NCBI GenBank assembly: GCA_017561665.1
Contig: JAFZBQ010000034.1
Location: forward strand, 1-64,000
DNA length: 64,000 nucleotides
DNA from: Bacteroidales bacterium
Lineage (GTDB): Bacteria > Bacteroidota > Bacteroidia > Bacteroidales > UBA932
Direction: 5' to 3'
The notes under the pieces are model-generated. The model ran no database searches and was not told the DNA's origin. It worked only from the letters and a program-made list of their open reading frames with translations. Both the position numbers and the translations under genes were made by a program. Positions 17,860 to 26,549 of the stretch are shown piece by piece. Positions within the stretch are counted from its first letter, which is position 1. Every line of letters starts with the position of its first letter.

Positions 17860-18612
17860 TTAGGGAAGAGTTACCTCAAGCAAACCCACTTCACCAGCAC
17901 TTACGCCAAGGGGAAGAACGCCGGAGGTGTGCCAGTTAGGATCGGAAAGGTCATAAGTGACAATACCGATAGCAACAGTTCCTTTCTTTGTAGCGTTCAC
18001 CACACTGCGAAGGAACGATACCTCTACAGTAGCGATGTTGTTCTTAACGGTTCCTGCGCTCTCGCAGAAAGCAGTTACCTCTTGCTGAGTCAGGTGACCA
18101 CCCTCGCCCCAGGCTTCAACACCGTCAACGCCATCGAACAGGTATAGACCTATATCTTCTCCCATGTCACGAACGGCAGTTGCACTTGCCAGAAAACCAC
18201 TTTCGGACTCGAGCATGTACTCATATCCAACCTCGGACCAGAGCCATGAAGCACCACCAGTAAGGGCGTTATTGTCGGAATTAACAAAAATCTCGAAAGG
18301 AGCTGCAGCCTGAATTCCCATGTCACCCAGATCCTGAAGCTCATACTCGAAATAGACGTAGATGTTGGTTTCGTCTGCAACAGCTTTCATTAAAAGAAGG
18401 CCGGGATAAGCAGCATCTTCGCCAGGTTCTGCCGATGCAACATCCTTGAGTGCTGCCCAGTCTGCAAAATTACCATCGATAGTGACAACTTCTGCAGGCT
18501 CGTCATTGGGGTTGTCGTTGGGTTTGTCGTTGGGGTTCGGGGTCTTTTTGCAGGCAGCAACCATGCTGACCATTGCAATCACAGTAAGGATTGTTAAAAA
18601 AGTCTTTTTCAT
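17860..18612 (-). CDS. Small lipoprotein with carbohydrate-binding-like domain
   Basis: The 250-residue protein has a lipobox (VAAC) at about residue 20, a short Asn/Pro/Asp linker, and a beta-sandwich beginning 'VTIDGNFADWAAL', the start typical of CBM9/DOMON-like modules. 'ADETNIYVYFEYEL' and 'FEIFVNSDNNALTGG' continue the pattern. It most likely binds a carbohydrate or metal-sugar ligand at the cell surface. It is divergent from a second protein with the same opening motif (18819), and candidate DeoR operators lie between them. Confidence 0.7.
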   Translation of the reverse strand: MKKTFLTILTVIAMVSMVAACKKTPNPNDKPNDNPNDEPAEVVTIDGNFADWAALKDVASAEPGEDAAYPGLLLMKAVADETNIYVYFEYELQDLGDMGIQAAAPFEIFVNSDNNALTGGASWLWSEVGYEYMLESESGFLASATAVRDMGEDIGLYLFDGVDGVEAWGEGGHLTQQEVTAFCESAGTVKNNIATVEVSFLRSVVNATKKGTVAIGIVTYDLSDPNWHTSGVLPLGVSAGEVGLLEVTLP

Positions 18613-18655
18613 TATTAGTTAGTATTTAGGTTGTTGTAAATAATATTCACTTTCG

Positions 18656-18663
18656 CAAATATA
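18656..18663 (-). promoter_or_regulatory. -7 box for the 17860-18612 lipoprotein gene
   Basis: On the minus strand the bases read TATATTTG, the TAnnTTTG consensus, 43 bp before the ATG. A TTTCG half-site adjoins it. The -33 element is poor. Confidence 0.45.
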
Positions 18664-18694
18664 ATATATAAATGCACGTTTTCCATATATTTCA

Positions 18695-18747
18695 CTTTTT
18701 TTCGAATATTTTTTTAATCGAAACGTTTCGAAACATATTATTTCGAA
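18695..18747. promoter_or_regulatory. Candidate DeoR operator cluster, 18.7 kb divergon
   Basis: This AT-rich 206-bp gap (18613-18818) carries TTTTTTCGAAT near 18695-18705, TCGAAACGTTTCGAAAC at 18718-18734 (with the perfect palindrome GAAACGTTTC at 18720-18729) and TTTCGAA at 18741-18747. These are the same words as upstream of the kinase, deoR and SIS genes, linking this block to the same regulator. No clear plus-strand -7 box was found for the gene at 18819. Confidence 0.5.
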
Positions 18748-18818
18748 TTATCGTTGCGTTTGATTATTATTATGTCTATTTTTATGTCGGATAAATAAAC
18801 AACATCTTTCACTCTGAT

Positions 18819-19763
18819 ATGAAAAAGACATTATTTCGTATTGCCGCTCTTATGATGGGCGCATTGGTTGTGTTTGCTTGCAAAAAGAGTCCCAAACCCT
18901 CTCCCGATGACCCTAACAAGGACAAAGAACCGGAGGGGCAGGAACTTGTGTGCTCCGTAGACATCAGCATAGACGGAGATTTCTCCGATTGGGATCAGGT
19001 AACGGCAGAAGCTGCTGGCAAGGACGACTGCCTGGCAATTGTCAAGGCTACATCTTCCGACCCCATTCCCGTTATCAAAACGGCTTCAGATGCATTGAAC
19101 GTTTATGTTTATGCGGAGATTCTCGTAGAGGCGCTCCCTCAAAACGCCATTTGCCATGAATGGGGTGATTCTTACAACGGAGCCGAGGGGTTCAAAGGCG
19201 ATGACTTCAATGACGGTATCTCTACCAGCCTCCCCCCCTTCAACCTCTTTTTTGACCCGGACGGCAAAGAGGAGACAGGTTTCTTTACCTATGCCGACAG
19301 CGACGATCCCACTGAGCCCGCAATCCCCGGTCTCGGCTGCGAGATGTGCGCACAGAACTTTTTCTTCTTCAATCCCGAGACAATGAAGCTCGGCGTTGCC
19401 TGGAACCAGGTCAATATAGGCCCGCTGACCTACTTGGACGCGGAAGGCAAAGTTAAACCCTATGACTACAACGGCGAATTCTTCCAGCAGGATTCCTGGA
19501 AGGCAGAAGGCGTAGTTCCCAACCTTGGTTGGCAGAACTCCGGAAATGACGGCACGGGAGACAACATCGCCCCCAGGCCGGAGAACATCATGGCAGTTAC
19601 CGCCGGCAGGCTGGTCAAGGTGGAGTTCGCTATTGAAAAAATCGACATCGTGGGTCTTACAGACGATGACACCAGGTATGCATGGGGCGTTTGCTTCCGC
19701 AATACTTCCAATCCCGATCTCTGTCAGGACATCGGCCCCATCCGTGCTGCATACAGCAACTAA
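18819..19763 (+). CDS. Lipoprotein with CBM9-like carbohydrate-binding domain
   Basis: The 314-residue protein has a lipobox (VFAC), a charged Pro/Asp/Lys/Glu linker and a beta-sandwich opening with 'ISIDGDFSDWDQV', as in its divergent neighbour. 'SDALNVYVYAEILVE' and 'FNLFFDPDGKEETGFF' follow, consistent with a CBM9/DOMON-like fold and a calcium-type loop. It heads a block with the second DUF4874/DUF4832 lipoprotein (gap 3 bp) and a transporter. It probably displays a glycan-binding module on the cell surface. Confidence 0.7.
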   Translation: MKKTLFRIAALMMGALVVFACKKSPKPSPDDPNKDKEPEGQELVCSVDISIDGDFSDWDQVTAEAAGKDDCLAIVKATSSDPIPVIKTASDALNVYVYAEILVEALPQNAICHEWGDSYNGAEGFKGDDFNDGISTSLPPFNLFFDPDGKEETGFFTYADSDDPTEPAIPGLGCEMCAQNFFFFNPETMKLGVAWNQVNIGPLTYLDAEGKVKPYDYNGEFFQQDSWKAEGVVPNLGWQNSGNDGTGDNIAPRPENIMAVTAGRLVKVEFAIEKIDIVGLTDDDTRYAWGVCFRNTSNPDLCQDIGPIRAAYSN

Positions 19764-19766
19764 TCG

Positions 19767-21137
19767 ATGAAAAGACAACTGTTATATCAGGCCTTGGCAG
19801 TGTTGTGCTGCCTGGGCCTGTTTGCCTGCGATAAAAACAATCCCGGCAACGATACCCCCGACGACGACGGTCTCTCCGTAGTGGAGTTTCAGGAGACAGA
19901 CGGGGATGTAACAAATCCCGAGCGCGGTTTTTACTATCCGTGCGAGTTGAGTGTATCCAGCCCCAACATTTCCTTGAGCACTGTCAAGAGCCAGCGTACC
20001 CAGGGGCGCACCCTGCTCTACACGCAATACCGTTTGGACAAATGTATGTCTTCCGACATACCGGGCAATGTCCTGACCGCCATCCAGAACAACTTTGACG
20101 CTCTCCGTCAGGGGGGTGCCAAGTGTATACTCCGCTTCTGCTACAAGGAAAGCGACGCCGAGTCCAGCAAGCCGTGGGATGCAGAGGAGCAGTGGGTAAT
20201 GCGGCATATAGAACAGGTGAAACCGTTGCTGCAGCAGAACGAAGATGTGATAATGCTGTTCCAGGCCGGTTACGTGGGAGTATGGGGAGAATGGTATTAT
20301 ACCGACCATTTTATTATGGATCCCAGTTCCGCAGAAGATTATCAACCCCGCAAGCGCGTATTGGAAGCCATGCTGGACGCCCTGCCTGTATCGCGCCAGG
20401 TTGCCGTCCGCACTCCCGACTTCAAGATGCACATGTACGGCCTGAAACTGTCCGACACCCTTACTGCCGCAACTGCCCACAATGGCTCGGCTCTCTCCAG
20501 GATTGGGGCCTACAACGACTGTTTCGGAGCTTCCGACGACGACTATGGGACCTTCACAGAGACCAACTCCCGCCCCTTCTGGAAGGGAGACACCAGATAT
20601 ACTTTCATGGGTGGCGAAACATGCAACGTTTCTGACTTCTGCAAGTGCCAGGCCTCATTGAAGGATATGGAGGACTACCACTGGTCGTACCTCAACATCG
20701 ACTACAACAAGAGCGTGTTGAATCGATGGAGAAAAGACGGCTGTTTTGACGAGATTACCCGCCGACTCGGATACCGCATTGTACTGGAAAAGGTGAAGCA
20801 TACACCTACTCCAGAAGCCGGAAAACCATATACGGTGGTCCTTTACCTGCGTAACGACGGCTTCTCGGCATTCCAGAATCCCCGTGATGCACGATTGGTA
20901 TTCGTTGCGGACAATGGCGAGAAGACTCTCTTTGACCTTGGCAGCGACCCCCGTACATGGCATCCGGGATCACACAGAATCGAGGCCAGCATCACCCTTC
21001 CATCTGCCAAGGGGACCCTGTATCTCCATCTGGCAGATCCCCTGCTGGCCGACCGTGCGGAATACAGCGCCGCCCTGGCTAACGAGGGAGTATGGGATTC
21101 AAAGACAGGTTACAACAAGCTATTTGATATTCAGTAA
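19767..21137 (+). CDS. Second DUF4874/DUF4832-type lipoprotein
   Basis: The 456-residue paralogue of the protein at 12666-14327 shares 'NPERGFYYPCELS', 'GGAKCILRFCYKESD', 'FQAGYVGVWGEWYYTDHF', 'TAATAHNGSALSRIGAYNDCFGA' and 'MGGETCNVSDFCKC'. It lacks the long Ig-like domain; its barrel starts soon after the lipobox (LFAC). Same inferred role: a glycosidase-like surface enzyme of unproven activity. The duplication inside one locus suggests two linkages or two positions of one substrate. Confidence 0.75.
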   Translation: MKRQLLYQALAVLCCLGLFACDKNNPGNDTPDDDGLSVVEFQETDGDVTNPERGFYYPCELSVSSPNISLSTVKSQRTQGRTLLYTQYRLDKCMSSDIPGNVLTAIQNNFDALRQGGAKCILRFCYKESDAESSKPWDAEEQWVMRHIEQVKPLLQQNEDVIMLFQAGYVGVWGEWYYTDHFIMDPSSAEDYQPRKRVLEAMLDALPVSRQVAVRTPDFKMHMYGLKLSDTLTAATAHNGSALSRIGAYNDCFGASDDDYGTFTETNSRPFWKGDTRYTFMGGETCNVSDFCKCQASLKDMEDYHWSYLNIDYNKSVLNRWRKDGCFDEITRRLGYRIVLEKVKHTPTPEAGKPYTVVLYLRNDGFSAFQNPRDARLVFVADNGEKTLFDLGSDPRTWHPGSHRIEASITLPSAKGTLYLHLADPLLADRAEYSAALANEGVWDSKTGYNKLFDIQ

Positions 21138-21143
21138 ATTAAC

Positions 21144-22055
21144 ATGGCAGAAAAGAAACACAACTGGCTGCTGTATGCCATCATAACGATGCTCACCTGG
21201 GGCGTCTGGATGACATTCTCCGACCCCACCCTGGGCGACACCTATCTGGGCATACCCAAGCATTTCCCTTCTGAAATGGTGTATGTAATATGGGCCATCT
21301 CCATGATTCCCTGCGCCATTTTTGCCCTGTTCAACATCAAGTGGAAACTGGACGTACGTCCCAAGACCGTTGCCCTGAGCATGGGCGTGGGCCTGCTGGG
21401 TGCCGGCGGACAGCTTGTGCTGTTCCTGGCGCTCAAATACGCCCCCTCCTACCTTGTGATGCCGATGATTTCGGTGGCGCCCATCGTCACGGTGCTGCTG
21501 TCGGCCACCATCCTCAAGGAGAAGGTCTCCAAACTTGGCATTCTGGGCATAATACTGGCCTTTGTAGCCATTATCTGCTTTGCCATACCCTCTGATAAGG
21601 AAGGCACTGTAACAAGCTGGATTTGGATACTTCTGGCGGCCGTGGTGTTCATCTGCTGGGGCATCCAGGCCTTCGTGATGAAACTGGCCAACAACCACAC
21701 CCCCGATGCCGAGAGCGTGTTCGTTTATATGGCAATCGCGGCCGTGGTGCTGATACCGGTTGCGTTCCTGCTCAAGTCCCCTTCCGAACTGGCCTCATAC
21801 GGCTGGTCAGTTCCCACCAAGGTCTTCTTCGTGCAGATCCTCAACGCCATCGGCGCCTTTACCCTGGTCTACGCCAACCGTTACGGCAAGGCGATGGTCA
21901 TTGCGCCGCTGGCCGACGCCTGCTCGCCGGTCATCTGCTGCCTGCTCTCCATCGTACTGCTGGCCATCGCCGGCCTGGACGCAATACCCTCCATCTGGCA
22001 GATCTGCGGTATGGTTGCAGCCATCAGCTGCGTATTTATCTTCAGCAGGGAGTAG
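21144..22055 (+). CDS. EamA-like drug/metabolite-type transporter
   Basis: A 303-residue inner-membrane protein of about ten transmembrane helices arranged as two EamA-type halves (about residues 7-145 and 155-300). Glycine- and proline-rich helices such as 'YLVMPMISVAPIVTVLLSATILKEKVSKLGILGIIL' mark the end of the first half. Members export or import small metabolites, including sugars. Seven bp after the DUF4832-type gene, it may carry the monosaccharide into the cytoplasm, a step otherwise missing from this locus (inference). Confidence 0.75.
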   Translation: MAEKKHNWLLYAIITMLTWGVWMTFSDPTLGDTYLGIPKHFPSEMVYVIWAISMIPCAIFALFNIKWKLDVRPKTVALSMGVGLLGAGGQLVLFLALKYAPSYLVMPMISVAPIVTVLLSATILKEKVSKLGILGIILAFVAIICFAIPSDKEGTVTSWIWILLAAVVFICWGIQAFVMKLANNHTPDAESVFVYMAIAAVVLIPVAFLLKSPSELASYGWSVPTKVFFVQILNAIGAFTLVYANRYGKAMVIAPLADACSPVICCLLSIVLLAIAGLDAIPSIWQICGMVAAISCVFIFSRE

Positions 22056-22069
22056 CCGGCCTTTACGGC

Positions 22070-22114
22070 TTGCATCCGGTGCGGGTTTGTTGTATATTTG
22101 TACGACAAACCCGC
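22070..22114 (+). promoter_or_regulatory. Promoter embedded in an inverted repeat, upstream of 22121
   Basis: TTG at 22070-22072, a 20-bp spacer and TATATTTG at 22093-22100 form a Bacteroidota promoter. The -7 box lies in the loop of a perfect 10-bp inverted repeat, GCGGGTTTGT (22081-22090) and ACAAACCCGC (22105-22114). The repeat may be an operator or a terminator for the upstream transporter gene. Confidence 0.5.
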
Positions 22115-22120
22115 ATTGCT

Positions 22121-23746
22121 ATGAAAAAATCGTTATTACTGGTGGCAGCAGCCGCTCTGTTCTTCCTTGTTGCCGGATGCAAGGGCAACAAAACCACTGT
22201 TCCCGAACTTAATTATGATGAGCTGAACGCGCAGGCCCTGGAGGAGTACCTGCAGCCCGTTCACCCGGGCATTCGGGGAGAAGTTCCCTTCTGGAACAAG
22301 TTCGCCACCAAGTATATCTACGCCCCCGCCTTCGATTTTGACGACGTGGAAAACGCCGTGAGCTATGCATATACCGCCGAGGCCGGCGGGCAGTTCTTCA
22401 TCTGTATTGCCGACACACCCCGCGCCGCAATCAGCGACATATGGACGGAGATTCCGGTGGGTCCCGTAACCCTCACTGTCCAGGCACAGAACGGCGAGGG
22501 AGCGCCGCTTGGCGAACCCCAGACTGTCTCTTTTGAGAAGGACAACCCCTTCTGCGGCCCCTACGACCCCGCCCCCATCGGCTACAGGGAGTCGGCCATC
22601 AGGGCCGCCAAGGCGCTGCACGACAGCCCGCTGGGACGCAGTTGGGCAAATCCGGGCAAACCCGATACCATTTACTTCTACAACTGCTACGCCTGCAAGA
22701 TCTGGAGCGGAATCGCCCAGACCGAGTGCTTCCTGGCGCGCGAGGTGCCCGAATACCACGACGAAGCCCTTCAGAGGGCCATCAACGCCTGCGACGGCCT
22801 CATCAGCTTTGCACAGCCGGAAGGCGCTCCGCTGGCATTCTTCCCGCCCACATACTATTACGGCGACAATTGGGAAGAGAAATCGAGCGTGCTCCGCTTC
22901 AACCGCGGCAAGACAATGTTCCTGGAGCCGACCTACGCCGCAAACGCACTGCTCGACCTCTACGATTTGACGCAGGAGCAGAAATACTTGGACCATGCCC
23001 TGGGCATCGCCAAGACCTATCAGAAGCTTCAGGCAGAAGACGGTTCCTGGCCGGTGAAGGTCAACTGGGAAACCGCCGAGCCGATAAACGAGGCCCGCTG
23101 CCTGCCGGCGGACATACTGATGCTGGCCAACCGTCTAAAGGTTAATTACGGAGTAGAAGGTTTCGAGGATATGACGGCCAAAGGCGAGAAATGGATGTGG
23201 GACAACACCATCTCCGGATTCCACTTTGACGGCCAGTTCGAGGACGTTCCCATCGAGGACAAGGTTCCCTACCAGAACTTGACCCACTGCACCGCCGGAG
23301 ACTGCTTGGAATACCTTATGACCAAGCCTGAATTCTCCGACCGCGACCTGGCTGCCTGCTGGGAGATTGCCCGCTGGGCCGAGGACCAGTTCACCCGCTG
23401 GCACTCCGAGATTGAGTACGAGGCTAATGCCCTGAGCGCCGTGGACAGCGTATTCACCTCGCCTTACGTATTCGAGCAGTATCACTGGCGCAATCCGGTG
23501 GATGCCAGTATCGCCAAGGTGGCCATCAACTTTATGCGCATATACAAGAAGACCGGCGACAAGCTGTGCCTGGCAAAGGCCAAGGCGCTGGTGGACACCC
23601 TGGTCAAGATCCAGGATTCCGAAACGGGCATGATGCCCACCCTGCCCAACAGCGAAACAAAATTCTCCCAGGATGACATATGGGCCAACTGCGTTTATTA
23701 CAGCATCCGCACCCTGATGATGATGTCGGAGATTTATGAGAATTAA
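22121..23746 (+). CDS. Six-hairpin glycosidase-like lipoprotein
   Basis: The ATG at 22121 is chosen because it opens a lipoprotein signal (MKKSLLLVAAAA..., lipobox VAGC); the reading frame is open further upstream but there it overlaps the transporter gene out of frame. The 541-residue product has an N-terminal beta domain, then from about residue 150 a helical toroid with paired helices ('YEANALSAVDSVF', 'TYAANALLDLYDLTQEQKYLDHALGIAKTYQ', 'IRTLMMMSEIYE') typical of (alpha/alpha)6 glycosidases, lyases or epimerases. I do not recognise the exact family. It has its own promoter and is probably a periplasmic glycan-processing enzyme. Confidence 0.65.
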   Translation: MKKSLLLVAAAALFFLVAGCKGNKTTVPELNYDELNAQALEEYLQPVHPGIRGEVPFWNKFATKYIYAPAFDFDDVENAVSYAYTAEAGGQFFICIADTPRAAISDIWTEIPVGPVTLTVQAQNGEGAPLGEPQTVSFEKDNPFCGPYDPAPIGYRESAIRAAKALHDSPLGRSWANPGKPDTIYFYNCYACKIWSGIAQTECFLAREVPEYHDEALQRAINACDGLISFAQPEGAPLAFFPPTYYYGDNWEEKSSVLRFNRGKTMFLEPTYAANALLDLYDLTQEQKYLDHALGIAKTYQKLQAEDGSWPVKVNWETAEPINEARCLPADILMLANRLKVNYGVEGFEDMTAKGEKWMWDNTISGFHFDGQFEDVPIEDKVPYQNLTHCTAGDCLEYLMTKPEFSDRDLAACWEIARWAEDQFTRWHSEIEYEANALSAVDSVFTSPYVFEQYHWRNPVDASIAKVAINFMRIYKKTGDKLCLAKAKALVDTLVKIQDSETGMMPTLPNSETKFSQDDIWANCVYYSIRTLMMMSEIYEN

Positions 23747-23918
23747 TCTCCGCATACTGGCTTCGGCGGCAGCGCTGTTGATTGACACCCGCAGCCACAC
23801 CGCGATAGTGCTGCTCACCAACCGAGTGCACCCCACCGACGACGGCCTGGTGGGCCCTCTTCGCAGCAAAGTGGCCAACATCGTAGCCAGTTCTATACTC
23901 TGGAATTACCGGAATTAG
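23736..23918 (+). pseudogene. C-terminal remnant of a beta-lactamase-family serine hydrolase
   Basis: The last ~45 codons read 'LLIDTRSHTAIVLLTNRVHP' followed by '...RSKVANIVASSIL'. This is the conserved C-terminal tail of class-C beta-lactamase-like serine hydrolases/esterases ('DP..... VVLLTNRVHP ... R..v...v'). The catalytic SxxK and YxN parts are absent. The fragment starts inside the end of the preceding gene (11-bp overlap) and runs 4 bp into the convergent BatD-BatE gene. It is best read as the leftover of a deleted gene; the first ~14 codons are accidental. Confidence 0.6.
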
Positions 23919-26548
23919 ATAACCTCTACGTCGCCGGCACGCATCCAGCCCTGGCGGCCGTCGGAGATCTCTACCTTATACCACTCGCCAAGAGTGTCGA
24001 GGAGTTTGACCTTTGTGCCTTCGTGCAGGATGAAGAGCGACTTGCCCTCTTCTCCCGGCGAGCTCTTGACCGATGATACCGGAATCATAACCACGGCGGC
24101 GTCACGACCCATTACGTCGGCACGTTCGCTCACAGAGAACAGGAACGACGCGATTGCCGCCACGAAAAGGATGCAGGCGAGAACGAACGCAAGGGTGCGG
24201 CCCCCGCGGCTGCGGAGATACCTGAATCCAAGCAGGCACACGGCCACCAGCAGTATCAACGCCAGCGTTATCCACGCCCAGGCGTTGCTGGAGAGGAGAT
24301 ATTTGACATCGCGCACCCATTTGATGAGTATGAATTCCGGCACGACCTCGATGCGGTCAAGAACCGACTCGCGGGCGATGTCCAGATTGAACTTGGCATC
24401 GGCATTTGCCGGATTCAGCTTCAGAGCCTTCTCATAATAGAGAATCGACTCGCCCAGCTGACCCGTCTTGTAATAGGCGTTGGCGATGTTGTAGCACAGG
24501 CGGTCGGATGTCTGGCCCATTCTCTCTATCTGCAGATACTTGTCCAGCGCCTCCTGCCACTGTCCTGCGGCATAATCGGCTGAAGCATCGTCCCAAAGCG
24601 GTTCGCCGGCGGCGAATGCACTGAAGCCGACCAGCAAAGCGGCCATCACTGCCACCGCCTTCTTTGCCCCTTTGGCCCCGCGCTTAACGCCGGACTCAAT
24701 TGCGGTAATGGTCTCCAAAGCCTCCTTGTACTGATCTTCCATCTGCTCCGGAGTATAATCGGGCGCATACCGCGCCGCCTCGCAAGTGGATATGATATTC
24801 ATAAGACGGTCTATTGTAGCCTGCGCCACGCCGCGGGAGGAGAGCGCTTCGCTGATATTATCCTTGCTAAGGTCGGAGACAGGCATAGTGAGTTTGTCGC
24901 TCACGTAGCCCATAACGGCCTTGTGCAGCTCTTCGTAATAAGCGCCCACCAGCCCCTGCTTGAGGTAGTCCTTGCTGCGGCGCAGACGTTCGGTGGCCAT
25001 ACGGTTGGCGCGGCGGTTGCGGGTGCCGGCCACATCGGCCCTGCGCTCACGCACCTTGTCCAGAATTGCGCAGAGGATGAAGAAGAGGGCGATTATTGCC
25101 GCCAGTATCGCGTAGAAGGGCCACGAGGTGACGAAGAAACTGCCAGCTTTCTTGAGGCCGGGATTACCCGTGGCGATGTAGCGGATGTCGGTGCCGATAT
25201 CCTTGACGCCCTGACGGACTCCTCCGCCCACGACACCTCCCTGCTGCGCAGCCGCATCCATTCCGTCAGAAGAGACCTTGATGGTGACTGCGGGCGCCTC
25301 GGTGGTGACGTACGAGCCCTTTGACAAATCGTAATAGCTGTACTTGATGGGGCCGACGGTAAAATCGCCGTAGCTGCGGGCTATGAAGGGATATTCGAAC
25401 ACACGGCTGCCGCCGGTTCCGTTGGCTTCACTGCGGTCGGTGGTCTTGACGTCATACACGTCAAAATCGTTGGGAAAATCTATCTTTGGAGCCGAGAGCA
25501 TCGTGACGTTGCCCTTGCCGCTGACGGTGACGATGAGTGAGGCCGCCTCGTTGGCCGAAATGGAATCGTTGGAGAAGCGGGCGGTGATGTTGAACTGCCC
25601 CACTCCGCCGCCGAACGACGACGGTGCACCGCCCGGAAGCGGACTCACGCGGACATTGATACTGCCGGTGGACACCCGCTTGCGGATGTTGGTGTAATTG
25701 TCAAAGAAATCGTCGAAGATGGTACGGCCACGGCCGCCGGCACGCACCCTCAACTGGCAAACCGCCTCGGCGGGCTCTATGTTGATGGTGCCCTCCTGCT
25801 GTGGAATGAGCATATATCGGCGGATGACGGTGGTCTTGTATATCTTGCCGCCTATGTTCTCCGTATTGAACTCCAGATTGGAGGGAGAGTAGGTCTCCTT
25901 GCTCCAGAATCCGTTGAAGGTAGGCAACTTGAAGTCTTCGAAGCCCACGATATCCTGACGGGTGTAGAGCTTGAGCACCGCCGTGATGGGCTCGCCCTTG
26001 ACCGCTGTGGTCTTGCTCAGGTTCAGGCGCATGAAGATGTCCTCGTTAGATACGGTGCCGGTGATGGCGGGATCGGTGTTCTGGCTGCCTTGCGATGCAG
26101 CTCCGGAATTACTCTGGCCGCCTTGCTGATTCTGGCCACCCTGATTGCCCTGGCCGCCCTGCTGCCCGGCGCTGTCGCCGTCGTCCACAACCTCAACCGT
26201 GACGGAACGGCTGGTGCACTGGGTACCGCCCACCTTACAGGTCGCCGCCGGTATGGTATATGTACCTTTGGCATCTGCGCTAAGCAGATAGGTATACGTC
26301 TCGGTGCGGCTGGACTCCACCTTGCCATTGATTATTGTGGTACTGCTGTTGGTCCCTTTCTGCGGACCCCACATCAGGGTGAGGCCGGATGACGGGGCCC
26401 ACTCGAAGTCGGATATCTTGCCGTCGGCGGTGAATACCACGCGGAAAGGCTCTCCGGTGGCCACCACGTTGGGAGCGTTTATGGTGAGTGTCTGAGCCTG
26501 CAGCAGGCCGCAGACAAACATCAGCAACAATGAGATATATCGTTTCAT
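23915..26548 (-). CDS. BatD-BatE fusion protein of the aerotolerance operon
   Basis: The 877-residue protein combines two Bat functions. Residues 1-~470 are BatD-like: signal peptide ending LQAQ, beta-sandwich repeats with 'FTADGKISDFEWAPSSG', a Gly/Gln-rich spacer near 130-160 and a transmembrane helix near 470-490. A helical cytoplasmic part follows. From about residue 610 there is a second hydrophobic segment, TPR repeats ('YNIANAYYKTGQLGESILYYEKALKLNPANADAKFN'), two more membrane helices and a C-terminal bacterial SH3-like domain ('VKLLDTLGEWYKVEISDGRQGWM'), which is BatE-like. It is the last gene of the operon and starts 1 bp after batC. Role: envelope stress/aerotolerance, mechanism unknown. 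Confidence 0.85.
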   Translation of the reverse strand: MKRYISLLLMFVCGLLQAQTLTINAPNVVATGEPFRVVFTADGKISDFEWAPSSGLTLMWGPQKGTNSSTTIINGKVESSRTETYTYLLSADAKGTYTIPAATCKVGGTQCTSRSVTVEVVDDGDSAGQQGGQGNQGGQNQQGGQSNSGAASQGSQNTDPAITGTVSNEDIFMRLNLSKTTAVKGEPITAVLKLYTRQDIVGFEDFKLPTFNGFWSKETYSPSNLEFNTENIGGKIYKTTVIRRYMLIPQQEGTINIEPAEAVCQLRVRAGGRGRTIFDDFFDNYTNIRKRVSTGSINVRVSPLPGGAPSSFGGGVGQFNITARFSNDSISANEAASLIVTVSGKGNVTMLSAPKIDFPNDFDVYDVKTTDRSEANGTGGSRVFEYPFIARSYGDFTVGPIKYSYYDLSKGSYVTTEAPAVTIKVSSDGMDAAAQQGGVVGGGVRQGVKDIGTDIRYIATGNPGLKKAGSFFVTSWPFYAILAAIIALFFILCAILDKVRERRADVAGTRNRRANRMATERLRRSKDYLKQGLVGAYYEELHKAVMGYVSDKLTMPVSDLSKDNISEALSSRGVAQATIDRLMNIISTCEAARYAPDYTPEQMEDQYKEALETITAIESGVKRGAKGAKKAVAVMAALLVGFSAFAAGEPLWDDASADYAAGQWQEALDKYLQIERMGQTSDRLCYNIANAYYKTGQLGESILYYEKALKLNPANADAKFNLDIARESVLDRIEVVPEFILIKWVRDVKYLLSSNAWAWITLALILLVAVCLLGFRYLRSRGGRTLAFVLACILFVAAIASFLFSVSERADVMGRDAAVVMIPVSSVKSSPGEEGKSLFILHEGTKVKLLDTLGEWYKVEISDGRQGWMRAGDVEVI

Positions 26549-26549
26549 C

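Noticed and set aside
21623..22120. N-terminal extension of the six-hairpin lipoprotein
   Set aside because: The extension overlaps the transporter gene out of frame and lacks a signal peptide. The ATG at 22121 has a lipobox and a promoter just upstream.
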